Assembly (NCBI RefSeq): GCF_004375085.3
Contig: NZ_SNAQ03000010.1
Coordinates: forward strand, 158,793 to 222,792
From: Lewinella sp. W8
Lineage (GTDB): Bacteria; Bacteroidota; Bacteroidia; Chitinophagales; Saprospiraceae
DNA: 64,000 bases
Reading direction: 5' to 3'
This document shows positions 44,379-54,411 of this stretch, piece after piece. Position 1 is the first letter of the stretch; every line of letters begins with the position of its first letter. Below the pieces are notes generated by a model. That model did not search any database, was not told where the DNA came from, and saw only the letters and a list, made by a program, of their open reading frames with translations. A program made the position numbers and the translations under genes.

Positions 44379-47135
44379 ATGCAACAGAAAGTCCTCATCT
44401 TTTTCTTCCTGGTTGGAATTTTGTCTCCTTTGGCCGCGCAACAACAGGGATTTGAAGGATTCATGAAAGCCGGTGATGCTCAGGCCGCCCAGGATAATCA
44501 CTATAATGCCTACCGAAATTACGAAGCAGCCTTACAGTTCCTGGAAGATGCGGACCGGGACTACGGCGAACGGGTGGCGGAAGCTTACTATAAAACCGGG
44601 ATCAGCGCCTACCGCGCCAGCGCCTATACCGAGGCTGAAAAATTTCTGCTCCTTCTGGCCAATGAAGAGGGCATTGGTAAGTATGCCCTCACCCAATATT
44701 TCCTTGGACAGGCGACTTTCCGCCAGGGCAAGTACGATTTAGCGGCCGCCTATTTTCAGCAGTTCCTGGACCAGCAGCCTAATGCCCCGGAAGCCTACCG
44801 CTCGGCCGCCCTCGCCCAGATAAACGACGCCGACTGGGCCATCGATGCCATGTCCCGGACGGAGGACATCGTGATGAATCACCTCCCCGAAGGAGTGAAT
44901 ACCAGTTATATGGATCTGGGGTATGTGCATGGCCCAAGTGGTACGAGATTTTTCAGCTCCAACCGATTCGTGTACAAAAATGACACCATCCGGCCCAAAA
45001 GAGATCTTAGCCGGATCATGAAGAGAACCGGCGAAACGACCGCCCAGGCGCTTCCCTCTACCATCAATATCCCCGGCAAAAACGTTGCTCACGTAACCTT
45101 TAATCGCGAACAGGACAAGGTGTTTTACTGCGTCTGTGACTTCAAGGGCTACGACGAAACGCGTTGCGACATTTACACCGCCGAGGTTACGGATGGTGGC
45201 GATTGGGTGAACCCAAAGATGCTGGATCTCAACGTTGAAGGGTTTAATACTACTACACCTTCCGTGGGCCTCAACGCAGATAATGGCCAGGAATATCTCT
45301 TTTTTGCCTCGGATCGACCGGGAGGAAAGGGAGGCCTGGACCTGTACCGTTCAAGCATTTCAGCCGACGGATCTGTCGGAGAACCAGAAAACATTGAATA
45401 CCTTAATACTGAGGGGAATGATGCCACCCCCTTTTGGTATTCTCCGCGGCAGACCCTGTTTTTCAGTACGGATGGTAGGTTCACTTTTGGTGGGCTGGAT
45501 ATCTACAAGTCCTACTGGGTGGACGGAAGCTTCCGGCGCCCGGTTAACCTCGGGGCACCCGTAAATTCCGCGGCGGACGAAGGACACTACACGCGCTTCA
45601 ATGATCCCGCGGATATTGCTTATGTCTCCAGTCGTCGTCCGGGACCAGACGTGATCTTTTACGATCAGAACGAGCAGGACGTATGTTGCTACGACATCTA
45701 CTCCTTTACCCCGGACCCCCGAATCTCCCTACAGGCGCTGACCTTTAACGAACTGACCGACGAGAACCTAATCGGGGCCACCGTCGAGCTGTATAAGGTA
45801 GGGCCCAACGGGCCAGAATTAGTGGAGACCATCACCAATCTGGAAGGCAATGAGTTTAATTTCCTGGTGGACCCGGAGGCCAAGTATCAGTTGAAGGCAA
45901 CCAAGGAGGGCTATACCGAGGATTTGGATGAATTTGATCTTGCGGACCCAGAATTTGCCGATAAAGCCTTCATTGAACGCAAACTTTACCTCAGTCCCAA
46001 GGTCAACCTGGATGTTTTTACCTTCAATAACGTTGACGGAAGTGATCTCCCCGGTGCCACGGTGCGCCTGTATGAGGTAGGGGAAGACGGAACCCGAATC
46101 CTGATCGAGGAATTCACTAACGAAGAAGGCAACGACAGCCACTTTCCTCTACTGGTTGGCAAGAAGTACCTGGTCGAAGCCGACAAGCCCGGATTCGGTA
46201 AAGCTTCCAGCGAAGTGGATCTGCGGAACTACGACCCCGCAGAGGGTACCTCCATTCGTCGGGACCTGTATCTCGGACAACTTCTGGAGGTTTACGTAGT
46301 CGATGGTCGGACGGACGAGCCACTCAATAATGCTACCCTTCGTCTGGTCAAGGCCGATGGTACGCTGGTGGGCGAAAAAACCAATCCGGACGGAAATGAT
46401 TTTTACTACACCGTAAATCTGGATCAACCCTTTGTCCTTTCGACTACGCGTCAGGGCTATTTCCCCCGGGTGGATACCCTGCGGTTCTCCCAGGAGGACC
46501 TCATCGAAGGCGGCGGAAAGCTCGTCTACGAAGTACCTCTGTATACCAATGATATCGAGAGTTTCCTCCCTTTTGATGTTTACTTCGATAACGACCATCC
46601 CAATCCGGATAACTATACCACGCAAACGGATTTGACCTACGATGAAACCTATCTGCCCTATGAGATAATGGAGGAAATCTTCAAAAAGGCCGCCTCTGAA
46701 GGACTCAGCAACGAAGAAGCCTTCGTCGTGCGCGGAGACATTCAGCAACTCTTTGACCAGGAAGTGCGTGCCGGGTGGAAACAGCTTACCCGTTTTGCGG
46801 ATGCCCTGATACTCTACATGGAAACGGGCAACAGCTTTACGGTTCAACTACAGGGTTTTGCCAGCCCGCGTGCTCCTACGGAATATAACCGCCGATTGAG
46901 CGCAAGAAGAAACATGTCCCTCAAGAACTTTTTTGCCAGTTATAAAAATGGCGCTCTCGCCCCCTACATCGGGAAGCAGCTGACCTTTACTGAAGCTGCC
47001 CTCGGTGAAAGCGAGGCTAATCTGGATGCAGTGTACGAAAGACTTGACCGACCACGGGAGTCCATCTACAGCTACTTCGCTTCGCTCCAGCGCCGGGTGG
47101 AACTGAGTAAGGGGATTTCTCCAAAGAAAAAATAA
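44379..47135 (+). CDS. PorE-like TPR / PD40 / OmpA-domain protein
   Basis: About 918 residues from ATG 44379 (MQQKVLIFFFLVGILSPLAAQ, signal peptide). Order: TPRs (about 20-170), a PD40/WD40-like propeller (190-430; TFNREQDKVFYCVCDF, LFFASDRPGGKGGLDLY, LFFSTDGRFTFGGLDIY), three CarboxypepD-like beta units (LIGATVELYKVG, LPGATVRLYEVG, LNNATLRLVKADG), and a C-terminal OmpA-like domain (LQGFASPRAPTEYNRRLSARR) that should bind peptidoglycan. In Porphyromonas, PorE with this layout anchors T9SS components to the wall. It sits between a PorP/SprF gene and a type B adhesin gene, the usual context. Confidence 0.88.
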   Translation: MQQKVLIFFFLVGILSPLAAQQQGFEGFMKAGDAQAAQDNHYNAYRNYEAALQFLEDADRDYGERVAEAYYKTGISAYRASAYTEAEKFLLLLANEEGIGKYALTQYFLGQATFRQGKYDLAAAYFQQFLDQQPNAPEAYRSAALAQINDADWAIDAMSRTEDIVMNHLPEGVNTSYMDLGYVHGPSGTRFFSSNRFVYKNDTIRPKRDLSRIMKRTGETTAQALPSTINIPGKNVAHVTFNREQDKVFYCVCDFKGYDETRCDIYTAEVTDGGDWVNPKMLDLNVEGFNTTTPSVGLNADNGQEYLFFASDRPGGKGGLDLYRSSISADGSVGEPENIEYLNTEGNDATPFWYSPRQTLFFSTDGRFTFGGLDIYKSYWVDGSFRRPVNLGAPVNSAADEGHYTRFNDPADIAYVSSRRPGPDVIFYDQNEQDVCCYDIYSFTPDPRISLQALTFNELTDENLIGATVELYKVGPNGPELVETITNLEGNEFNFLVDPEAKYQLKATKEGYTEDLDEFDLADPEFADKAFIERKLYLSPKVNLDVFTFNNVDGSDLPGATVRLYEVGEDGTRILIEEFTNEEGNDSHFPLLVGKKYLVEADKPGFGKASSEVDLRNYDPAEGTSIRRDLYLGQLLEVYVVDGRTDEPLNNATLRLVKADGTLVGEKTNPDGNDFYYTVNLDQPFVLSTTRQGYFPRVDTLRFSQEDLIEGGGKLVYEVPLYTNDIESFLPFDVYFDNDHPNPDNYTTQTDLTYDETYLPYEIMEEIFKKAASEGLSNEEAFVVRGDIQQLFDQEVRAGWKQLTRFADALILYMETGNSFTVQLQGFASPRAPTEYNRRLSARRNMSLKNFFASYKNGALAPYIGKQLTFTEAALGESEANLDAVYERLDRPRESIYSYFASLQRRVELSKGISPKKK

Positions 47136-47166
47136 TCGTTCACCCGCGTTTTAAAGTATCATACTC

Positions 47167-50100
47167 GTGAAGAATTTTCTGATATATCGCTTCAACAGCC
47201 TTAACGGTGGATGGTTACTAACCCTCATGGTGCTGCTCGGGCTCACCAATATGCTCCCCGCGGAAGGAATTTTGCAGGTAGCACCAACTGCCGCCGATGC
47301 CCCCGTAATGCTGGAGACCGGTCGTCCGGACTTCGGTTCTTTTGCAGACTATGATGGGCCGGAGACCGGTCGACTGTATGTCTCCATTGGTCGGGCGGAC
47401 GAAAAGGTTTATTTTGGACTGGCTCCTGAATACCAGGACAACGGAACACCCTTCACCCGATTCAGTTTCTCCCAGTATCGTTTCAGAGTTCGGCGGGCAA
47501 CCGAAAGTGGTGTGGACCCCATCGTTCACGGCCCCTTTGTAATCGGTAACGATAACGCCAACGTCAATTCTTATGGGGAAGCAGCTTTTGGGGTATACGA
47601 TACCACGGCCACGCAGTTCGGCCGGTCCATTTATGTCTTTGAACCGGGGGAAGTTGGTGACTATTACATCGAATTCGATGAGTTCGCCAATGACGGCAAC
47701 CGCAAGGTGAATATCCCCTTCTGGGATATCACCGTTACCCGCGATGGTTTGCCGGTCATCGGCCGCGTTTGGTCAAAGAACTGGGCGTTCAGAACTCCGG
47801 AAATCTTGGGCACCAACCCGCCGGATTGCGTTTGGGACCGTCCCTTTAACGGACAACTTTACAGTTACACGGAGGATGGATTTGTCTCCCGGATCGACTT
47901 CAACGGTGCGGGTATGCAGGGGCTTTCCTTTAACGTCGCCTTTAATACCAAAGGGCCGGGCACGACGGGAGACCTTGGCCAGGATCGGATGTCCGTACCC
48001 GGAGAAAACGCCATCCTTAACTCTGCGGAACACCGTGTATTCTTATCCCTGCCGGATATCGAATTATTCCCCGATGGCATTTGTGGTGAAGTTGCCGCTG
48101 CCGAAACCTTTGTCTGCGACGGCTCTGCCCCCTACTGTCTGGAAGTCTCCGTTACTCGTCCCGGTCAGGTAGAAGTTTTACTGGACTTTAACGGTAATGG
48201 TATTCTTGACGATACCATCGACGTGAGCCTCGTGTACGAGTTCACGGATTCCATTATGGCAACGTGTATCCCCTGGGACGGATTACGGGGAGACAGCTCG
48301 GAAGTAACGTTTTCGGATACCGTAGACGTGATCATCACCTATGCTCAGGGAGTGCAGCACTGGTCTGCCTACGACGTAGAATTTATGAAGAATGGATTCT
48401 GTGTGGAGACGGTACGACCAGTTTGCTCCCAAACCCAGAGTTCAGAATTCCTCTACTGGGATGATCGAAACATTCCCGGTGAATCCGGTACCGGAGCGCC
48501 CAAAGACCAGCGCACGGGCTGTTCTTGTTTAGACGGCTGCCGTACCTGGAATAACTTTACCCTCAACAGCGACCAGTGCGATAATTTTGACGATGAGCAA
48601 ACGGGGGGATATGGCGACAAAAACACCCTTAATACCTGGTGGTTCGCTAATACCCAATCCAGCTTCACCGCCCGGGTACCGGTGGTAAGTGCCGTGATTC
48701 TTGGACCGGACATCATCTGTCAGGGAGATACGGCGCAGTTCCGCGCCGAGGATGCTACCGTCATGGGCGCGGTTTCCTATTCCTGGTTCGGACCCGGAGT
48801 AGATGGTCTGACTACCCAGGAAGTTGACGCTACGGCAACCGGAACGTATTGCGTGACCATCATGGATGAAAATGGGTGCTCCAGCACCACCTGTACGGAC
48901 CTGGCGGTTATCGAAGTGGAATCGGATCAGTTTCCGGAATCCCTGTCCATCTGCTTCGGAGAAAGTACCTCCATGGTGTCGCCCGGTAACCCGGAATACG
49001 AATACTTGTGGAGTCCGAGCGAAGGAATTGATGACGTTACCTCCAATCAACCAACGTTCTTCCCTTCCACCACTACTACCTATACGGTAATGGTCACCCG
49101 CACCAACGAATTTGGCCAGTCCTGTACCATTGAGGAGGAAATCACCATTCAGGTTTCCGAAGACATTGGCCTGACGGTGATCGGTGGCGGAGGAATTTGT
49201 GATCCTACTACCACCATCGAAGTGCTTACGGACGTGGAGGCGGAAGTAACCCTGTTTGGCCCCGGAAACGTGGTCGTTGGAACGGGCTTAAATTATACCC
49301 TGCCGGTAAGCGGCTCTACGAACTACGTACTGATCGCTACCGACCAGCAGGGATGTATGGACACGGTTACCTTCAACCTGGAAGGAGGCCCCACCGAAAT
49401 TTCGGTGCCGGACACCGTCCTGTCCTGTTTGTCCGATGGCGTCACCCTGAGCGTCACCAATCTGGACGCTAACGACACCCTCAGCTACTCCTGGAGCCCC
49501 GCCAATCTCTTTGTGCCGGAAACGGTAAACTCCGCCAACCCGGTTTTCAATGGTCCCGCGGGCGACTACGAGGTTTCCGTTACGGCAACCAACCAGTATG
49601 GCTGTGCGACTACCGAGACGAGCCGCTTGATTGTCATCGATGACAACGCCAGCTTGTCCTTCACTTCGGAGGTCGATTGTAACGGTAGCCTGGTAACCTT
49701 CACCAACACCAGTACCGCCGACTTTGGGTTCATTTACAATTTTGGTGATGGTACAACCAGCACGGATGAAAACCCCTCCCATACTTACGATGTCCCCGGA
49801 ACGTACACCGTTACCCTGGACCTGATCTACGATCAGGATTGTATTGAGAGCTTCTTCCAGCAGGTCACTACGGTGGAAACCGTGGTCGAAGCGGACTTCA
49901 GCTTCAGCCTGGGAGACTGTTTGGAAACCGGTGCGACGATTGAATTTGTCGACAATTCCACGAATAATTCGGGGGACCCCCTTAGCTACTCCTGGTCCTT
50001 TACCGGAGCCACTCCTTCCACCAGTACCGACGAAAACCCGAGCGTAACCGTGCCCACCTCCGGCATGGTGACCGCTAGCCTTACGGTGACCACGGTGGAT

Positions 50101-53100
50101 GATTGTTCCTCCACCAAGGATACGACCTTCACGGTCAATCTGGCCCTGGGCAATCTGAGCGAAGAAATTATTATTTGTCCCGGGGACTCAGCGGCCCTGA
50201 ACCCCGACGGAGATCCGGCCCTGACGTACAACTGGGCTCCCTCACCGGATTTTAATGCGGATGAGGTGAACCCCACCACCGCAGTACCCGGCACCTACCT
50301 CGTCACCATCACCGATCCTACCGCTGAACTCAGCTGTGTTACCGTCGATACGGTGACGGTCATCCAACCAGACGACATCGGTCTGGAAATCAATGGCCCC
50401 AACGGACCACTGGTGGGCGGCGGCATCATTGACCTGCCCACCCTGACCTTCTGTGGCGTAGCCGACGATATCTCGGTGGACATTTCTACTACGGACGACG
50501 TCCAGGTAACCTTCACCGATCTCGGAGGCAACATTCTTGGTACCGGGACCACACTGACGGTTAACCCGGCCATCAATGATACCATTGTGGTCACCGCTAC
50601 CAATATGTTTGGTTGTTTTGAACGAGACACGGTGGTCTTGCTCAACCAGGCAGTGATGGTGGAGGTGGACGCCGAAGGCGGGCAAATCATTCTTTGTGAG
50701 CCCGGAGATACCTCCGTGACCATCAACAACCTGAACGCCGATGACGTACTGACCTACGCCTGGACGGCCAACCCCATCATCACCAGTGTCCTGAATCAGG
50801 CGACCGTGAACGTTACCACGACCACCGCCGGAGTGGAGACCTTATCGGTGCTGGTCACCAATCAGTTTGGTTGCGATACCACCATTCAGGTGGAAGTGAT
50901 TACGCTGGAGGAAATTGTGCTGGAAATCAGTGGCCCCAATGGCGTCCTGACGGACGGCGGCCTGGAACTGCCCACCCTTGCGTTCTGCGGAGAACCCGCC
51001 GAGTTATCGGTGGAGATCATTTCGGGCAGCAACGTCGACGTTTCTTACCTTGATCTGAACGGAAACGTTTTGGGCACGGGGTCCTCCATCACCCTGAACC
51101 CAATGGGGAGTGACACCATCATCGTAGTTGCCGACGGAGAACTGGGTTGTGGTACCCGCGATACCATCGTCATTGACAATCAATCCATTTCGGTTGAGGT
51201 AGATGCCGAAGGCGGGCAAATCATTCTGTGTGAGCCCGGCGATACCTCGATAACGGTTAGCAACCTCAACCCCGACGACGTACTCACCTACGCCTGGACG
51301 GCCAACCCCATCATTACTGGCGCCCTGGACGCGGCAACCGTAAACATCACGACTACTACTGCCGGAGTAGAAACTCTGTCCGTATTGGTAGCCAATCAAT
51401 TTGGCTGTGATACGACCATTCAGGTAGAGGTCATCACGCTGGAGGAAATTGTGCTGGAAATCAGTGGTCCTAATGGCGTCCTGACGGATGGTGGTCTGGA
51501 ACTGCCCACCCTGGCGTTCTGCGGAGAACCCGCCGAGTTGTCGGTGGAGATCGTTTCGGGAAGTAACGTAGACGTGTTCTACACTGACCTGAACGGAAAC
51601 GTTCTGGGCACGGGATCCTCCATCACCCTGAACCCGATGGGTAGTGATACCATCATCGTGGTTGCCAACGGAGAATTGGGTTGTGGCACCCGCGATACCA
51701 TCGTCATTAACAATGAAGCCGTTTCGGTGGAAATTGACGCCGAAGGCGGACGGGTCATTCTCTGTGAACCGGGGGATACTTCCGTCACGATTACGAACCT
51801 GATTTCCGATGACGTACTCACCTACGTATGGGAACCCAACGCCATCATCACCGGTGCGCTGAATGAAGCCACCGTAAATATTACCACTACGGCCCCCGGT
51901 ACCGAAACCCTTTCGGTGCTCGTAACCAATCAGTTTGGCTGCGATACGACCATTCAGGTAGAAGTAATTACCCTGGAAGGGATTGTCCTGGAAATTACGG
52001 GTCCGAACGGCCCGCTACCGGATGGAGGTCTCGAACTGCCGACCCTTTCCTTCTGCGGAGAACCGGCCGAAGTTACCGTCGACATCATGGCGGGAGGGGC
52101 CGTTGACATCACCTACACGGATTTGGACGGCAACGTACTGGGAATGGGGAACACCCTTACCCTTAATCCTTCCGGAAGGGACACCATCGTCATCATCGCC
52201 GGAGGCGAACTGGATTGTGGATTGTCGGACACCATCGTGGTGGAAAATAACCCGATATCCGTCGACATCGACATCGAGGGCGACGAGATCATTCTCTGTG
52301 AACCCGGGGATACTTCGGTGACCATTAATAACCTGAACGCCGGAGATACGCTGACGTACGTCTGGACGGATAATCCCATCATTACCGGCCCACTTAACGG
52401 ACCTTCCGTGGACATTACGACCACCGAACCCGGCTCGGAGGTGCTTTCCGTACTGGTCACCAATCAATTCGGCTGTGATACGACCGTAAACGTTACGGTC
52501 ACCACCCTGGAACCCATCGGCCTGGTGGTAAATGGCCCCGACGGACCCATCACCGGCGATAGCCTGACGACCTGCGGGGAACCCGTTGACCTGACCGCCG
52601 AACTACGGGTGGAAGACGGGATCACCGTCACCTTTACGGACCCCTCCGGTAACGTATTGGGGATGGGCAGTTCGCTGACCGTAGATCCCGAGCTTCAGGA
52701 TACGGTGATCATCACCGCCGAAAATGAGTTCGGTTGTACTGAGATGGACACGGTAATCATCATCAATCAGCAGGTAAACGCCGAGCTCACGGTTGAGGGA
52801 ATGGACCTTAGCCTCTGTGAGTCCAGCGATACCCTCGTTGGGGTGGTTAACCTCGATCCGCGGGATGAACTGACCTACCAGTGGGCTGAGAACGACATTA
52901 TTAACGGTCCGCTCGACGGACCGACGGTTTCCATCACTACGCCCGAGGAAGGATCCACGGAGCTTTCCGTGCTGGTGACGAATCAGTTTGGGTGCGATAC
53001 TACCCTGACCCTGACCGTGGCCACCATTCCGTTCATGCCCAACCAGTACACCTCACCCTACCAGGCTTGTTTCGGTGACCTGGTAACCATTGAGGGCGGA

Positions 53101-54312
53101 CCACGGGTAGAGGGCTACGTGTACGAATGGTCGCCGGCGGACGGACTGGACCTAAGTGATCCGGCAAACCCCATGGGGGTATTTACGGAAGACGTGACCC
53201 TTACCGTGGTGATTACCGATCCCGTAACGGGCTGTAGCCTGGAGCAGGTCATTGAAGTGATGGTGACGCCGGAAATCAGCCTGATGGCTTCGCCGGCGGA
53301 TACTACGCTCTGTGCTCCCGGCTCCGTGGACGTTACGGCTTCCTCCGTAAACGAGGCGGTAATCTACACCTGGTACAGTGATGAAGCCCTCACGGATTCC
53401 ATCGCATCCGGTCCCGATTTCACCATTGAGGGAGGTGTGCCCGGAGAAACCTACGTGGTGTACGTACGCGGGGTGGACCCCAACACGAATTGTGAGCAAA
53501 GCATCCCCGTCACGGTTCGGGTATCCGAATTGACGGCTGGCTTCCCCGATGAGGTGGTGGCAGCCTGTGCGGGTGAGCCTACGAGTATCTTCACGGAAAA
53601 TAGTCCGATTGCCACGCTCCAGTATACCTACGAACCGGCCGGTATCATCGATGATTCCGATCCCGCGAATCCGACCTTCACCGGAGACGACTCTACGGTA
53701 GTAACCGTGACCGTTACCGATCCGGTAACGGGGTGTTCGGAGACGCTTCAGGTGACCATCAACGTGACCAATCTCTTTACGCTTACGGGCGTGGCCAATC
53801 CGCCGGAAATCTTTACGGGGCAAAGCTCCGAACTGTCCATTGAGGGTTGCGAGAATTGCACCTACGTTTGGTTCCCGCCCACGGGCACGGTGGAGCCCGA
53901 TACGGGTAGGGTCGTGACGGCTACCCCGGACGAGGCCGGAGAGTGGATTTACGAAGTGGAAGTGACCAGCAACGGTTGTACGGAAATCGTGGAGGTGCTG
54001 CTGATCGTAGAGGATCCCATTTGTGATACGGACCGGATTTTCATCCCCAATGCCTTCACGCCGAACGGAGATAACCGCAACGATGTGCTGCGGGTACGCT
54101 CTAAATTCGCCGAAGAAATCACGGAATTCACCTTCATCATCTACAACCGGTGGGGGCAGGAAGTGTACAAGAGTGATGACATCTTCGACGGCTGGGACGG
54201 TACCGCCGCCGGGGATGATCTGGAGCCTGACGTCTACGGATACTGGTTACGGGTACGTTGTCCCTTCGGAGAAGAATTGATCCAGCAGGGTAACGTTACG
54301 CTGATGCGATAG
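47167..54312 (+). CDS. Giant T9SS-secreted adhesin with PKD and 178-residue repeats
   Basis: A 2381-residue surface protein starting at GTG 47167 with a signal-type segment (GWLLTLMVLLGLTNMLPAEG). Residues about 90-480 hold an N-terminal globular region with calcium-like loop DFNGNGILDD. Then come Ig-like and PKD domains (FIYNFGDGTTSTDENPSHTY near residue 855), and residues about 1165-1880 hold four tandem 178-residue units (EGGQIILCEPGDTSVTINNL ... LSVLVTNQFGCDTT) plus a diverged fifth. The C-terminus (DRIFIPNAFTPNGDNRNDV ... IIYNRWGQEVYKSDD ... LMR) is a type B sorting domain. With the PorP/SprF and PorE-like genes upstream it forms a SprB-type adhesin locus; adhesion or gliding is inferred. 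Confidence 0.9.
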   Translation: MKNFLIYRFNSLNGGWLLTLMVLLGLTNMLPAEGILQVAPTAADAPVMLETGRPDFGSFADYDGPETGRLYVSIGRADEKVYFGLAPEYQDNGTPFTRFSFSQYRFRVRRATESGVDPIVHGPFVIGNDNANVNSYGEAAFGVYDTTATQFGRSIYVFEPGEVGDYYIEFDEFANDGNRKVNIPFWDITVTRDGLPVIGRVWSKNWAFRTPEILGTNPPDCVWDRPFNGQLYSYTEDGFVSRIDFNGAGMQGLSFNVAFNTKGPGTTGDLGQDRMSVPGENAILNSAEHRVFLSLPDIELFPDGICGEVAAAETFVCDGSAPYCLEVSVTRPGQVEVLLDFNGNGILDDTIDVSLVYEFTDSIMATCIPWDGLRGDSSEVTFSDTVDVIITYAQGVQHWSAYDVEFMKNGFCVETVRPVCSQTQSSEFLYWDDRNIPGESGTGAPKDQRTGCSCLDGCRTWNNFTLNSDQCDNFDDEQTGGYGDKNTLNTWWFANTQSSFTARVPVVSAVILGPDIICQGDTAQFRAEDATVMGAVSYSWFGPGVDGLTTQEVDATATGTYCVTIMDENGCSSTTCTDLAVIEVESDQFPESLSICFGESTSMVSPGNPEYEYLWSPSEGIDDVTSNQPTFFPSTTTTYTVMVTRTNEFGQSCTIEEEITIQVSEDIGLTVIGGGGICDPTTTIEVLTDVEAEVTLFGPGNVVVGTGLNYTLPVSGSTNYVLIATDQQGCMDTVTFNLEGGPTEISVPDTVLSCLSDGVTLSVTNLDANDTLSYSWSPANLFVPETVNSANPVFNGPAGDYEVSVTATNQYGCATTETSRLIVIDDNASLSFTSEVDCNGSLVTFTNTSTADFGFIYNFGDGTTSTDENPSHTYDVPGTYTVTLDLIYDQDCIESFFQQVTTVETVVEADFSFSLGDCLETGATIEFVDNSTNNSGDPLSYSWSFTGATPSTSTDENPSVTVPTSGMVTASLTVTTVDDCSSTKDTTFTVNLALGNLSEEIIICPGDSAALNPDGDPALTYNWAPSPDFNADEVNPTTAVPGTYLVTITDPTAELSCVTVDTVTVIQPDDIGLEINGPNGPLVGGGIIDLPTLTFCGVADDISVDISTTDDVQVTFTDLGGNILGTGTTLTVNPAINDTIVVTATNMFGCFERDTVVLLNQAVMVEVDAEGGQIILCEPGDTSVTINNLNADDVLTYAWTANPIITSVLNQATVNVTTTTAGVETLSVLVTNQFGCDTTIQVEVITLEEIVLEISGPNGVLTDGGLELPTLAFCGEPAELSVEIISGSNVDVSYLDLNGNVLGTGSSITLNPMGSDTIIVVADGELGCGTRDTIVIDNQSISVEVDAEGGQIILCEPGDTSITVSNLNPDDVLTYAWTANPIITGALDAATVNITTTTAGVETLSVLVANQFGCDTTIQVEVITLEEIVLEISGPNGVLTDGGLELPTLAFCGEPAELSVEIVSGSNVDVFYTDLNGNVLGTGSSITLNPMGSDTIIVVANGELGCGTRDTIVINNEAVSVEIDAEGGRVILCEPGDTSVTITNLISDDVLTYVWEPNAIITGALNEATVNITTTAPGTETLSVLVTNQFGCDTTIQVEVITLEGIVLEITGPNGPLPDGGLELPTLSFCGEPAEVTVDIMAGGAVDITYTDLDGNVLGMGNTLTLNPSGRDTIVIIAGGELDCGLSDTIVVENNPISVDIDIEGDEIILCEPGDTSVTINNLNAGDTLTYVWTDNPIITGPLNGPSVDITTTEPGSEVLSVLVTNQFGCDTTVNVTVTTLEPIGLVVNGPDGPITGDSLTTCGEPVDLTAELRVEDGITVTFTDPSGNVLGMGSSLTVDPELQDTVIITAENEFGCTEMDTVIIINQQVNAELTVEGMDLSLCESSDTLVGVVNLDPRDELTYQWAENDIINGPLDGPTVSITTPEEGSTELSVLVTNQFGCDTTLTLTVATIPFMPNQYTSPYQACFGDLVTIEGGPRVEGYVYEWSPADGLDLSDPANPMGVFTEDVTLTVVITDPVTGCSLEQVIEVMVTPEISLMASPADTTLCAPGSVDVTASSVNEAVIYTWYSDEALTDSIASGPDFTIEGGVPGETYVVYVRGVDPNTNCEQSIPVTVRVSELTAGFPDEVVAACAGEPTSIFTENSPIATLQYTYEPAGIIDDSDPANPTFTGDDSTVVTVTVTDPVTGCSETLQVTINVTNLFTLTGVANPPEIFTGQSSELSIEGCENCTYVWFPPTGTVEPDTGRVVTATPDEAGEWIYEVEVTSNGCTEIVEVLLIVEDPICDTDRIFIPNAFTPNGDNRNDVLRVRSKFAEEITEFTFIIYNRWGQEVYKSDDIFDGWDGTAAGDDLEPDVYGYWLRVRCPFGEELIQQGNVTLMR

Positions 54313-54340
54313 ACGCCGCCACGACGAGCGGATCATTGGG

Positions 54341-54405
54341 GCGAGATCGCAGGTGCAGGGCTAATTGGTAAACAGCCTTGCACCTGCGGCCTCGCCTCTT
54401 TTTTT
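54341..54405 (+). terminator. Intrinsic terminator of the adhesin operon
   Basis: Arms gcgagatcgcaggtgca (54341-54357) and tgcacctgcggcctcgc (54379-54395) pair around a 21-nt loop, with one internal mismatch region, and are followed by a T run (54399-54405). It lies 28 bp after the adhesin stop. Confidence 0.85.
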
Positions 54406-54411
54406 CCTTGT

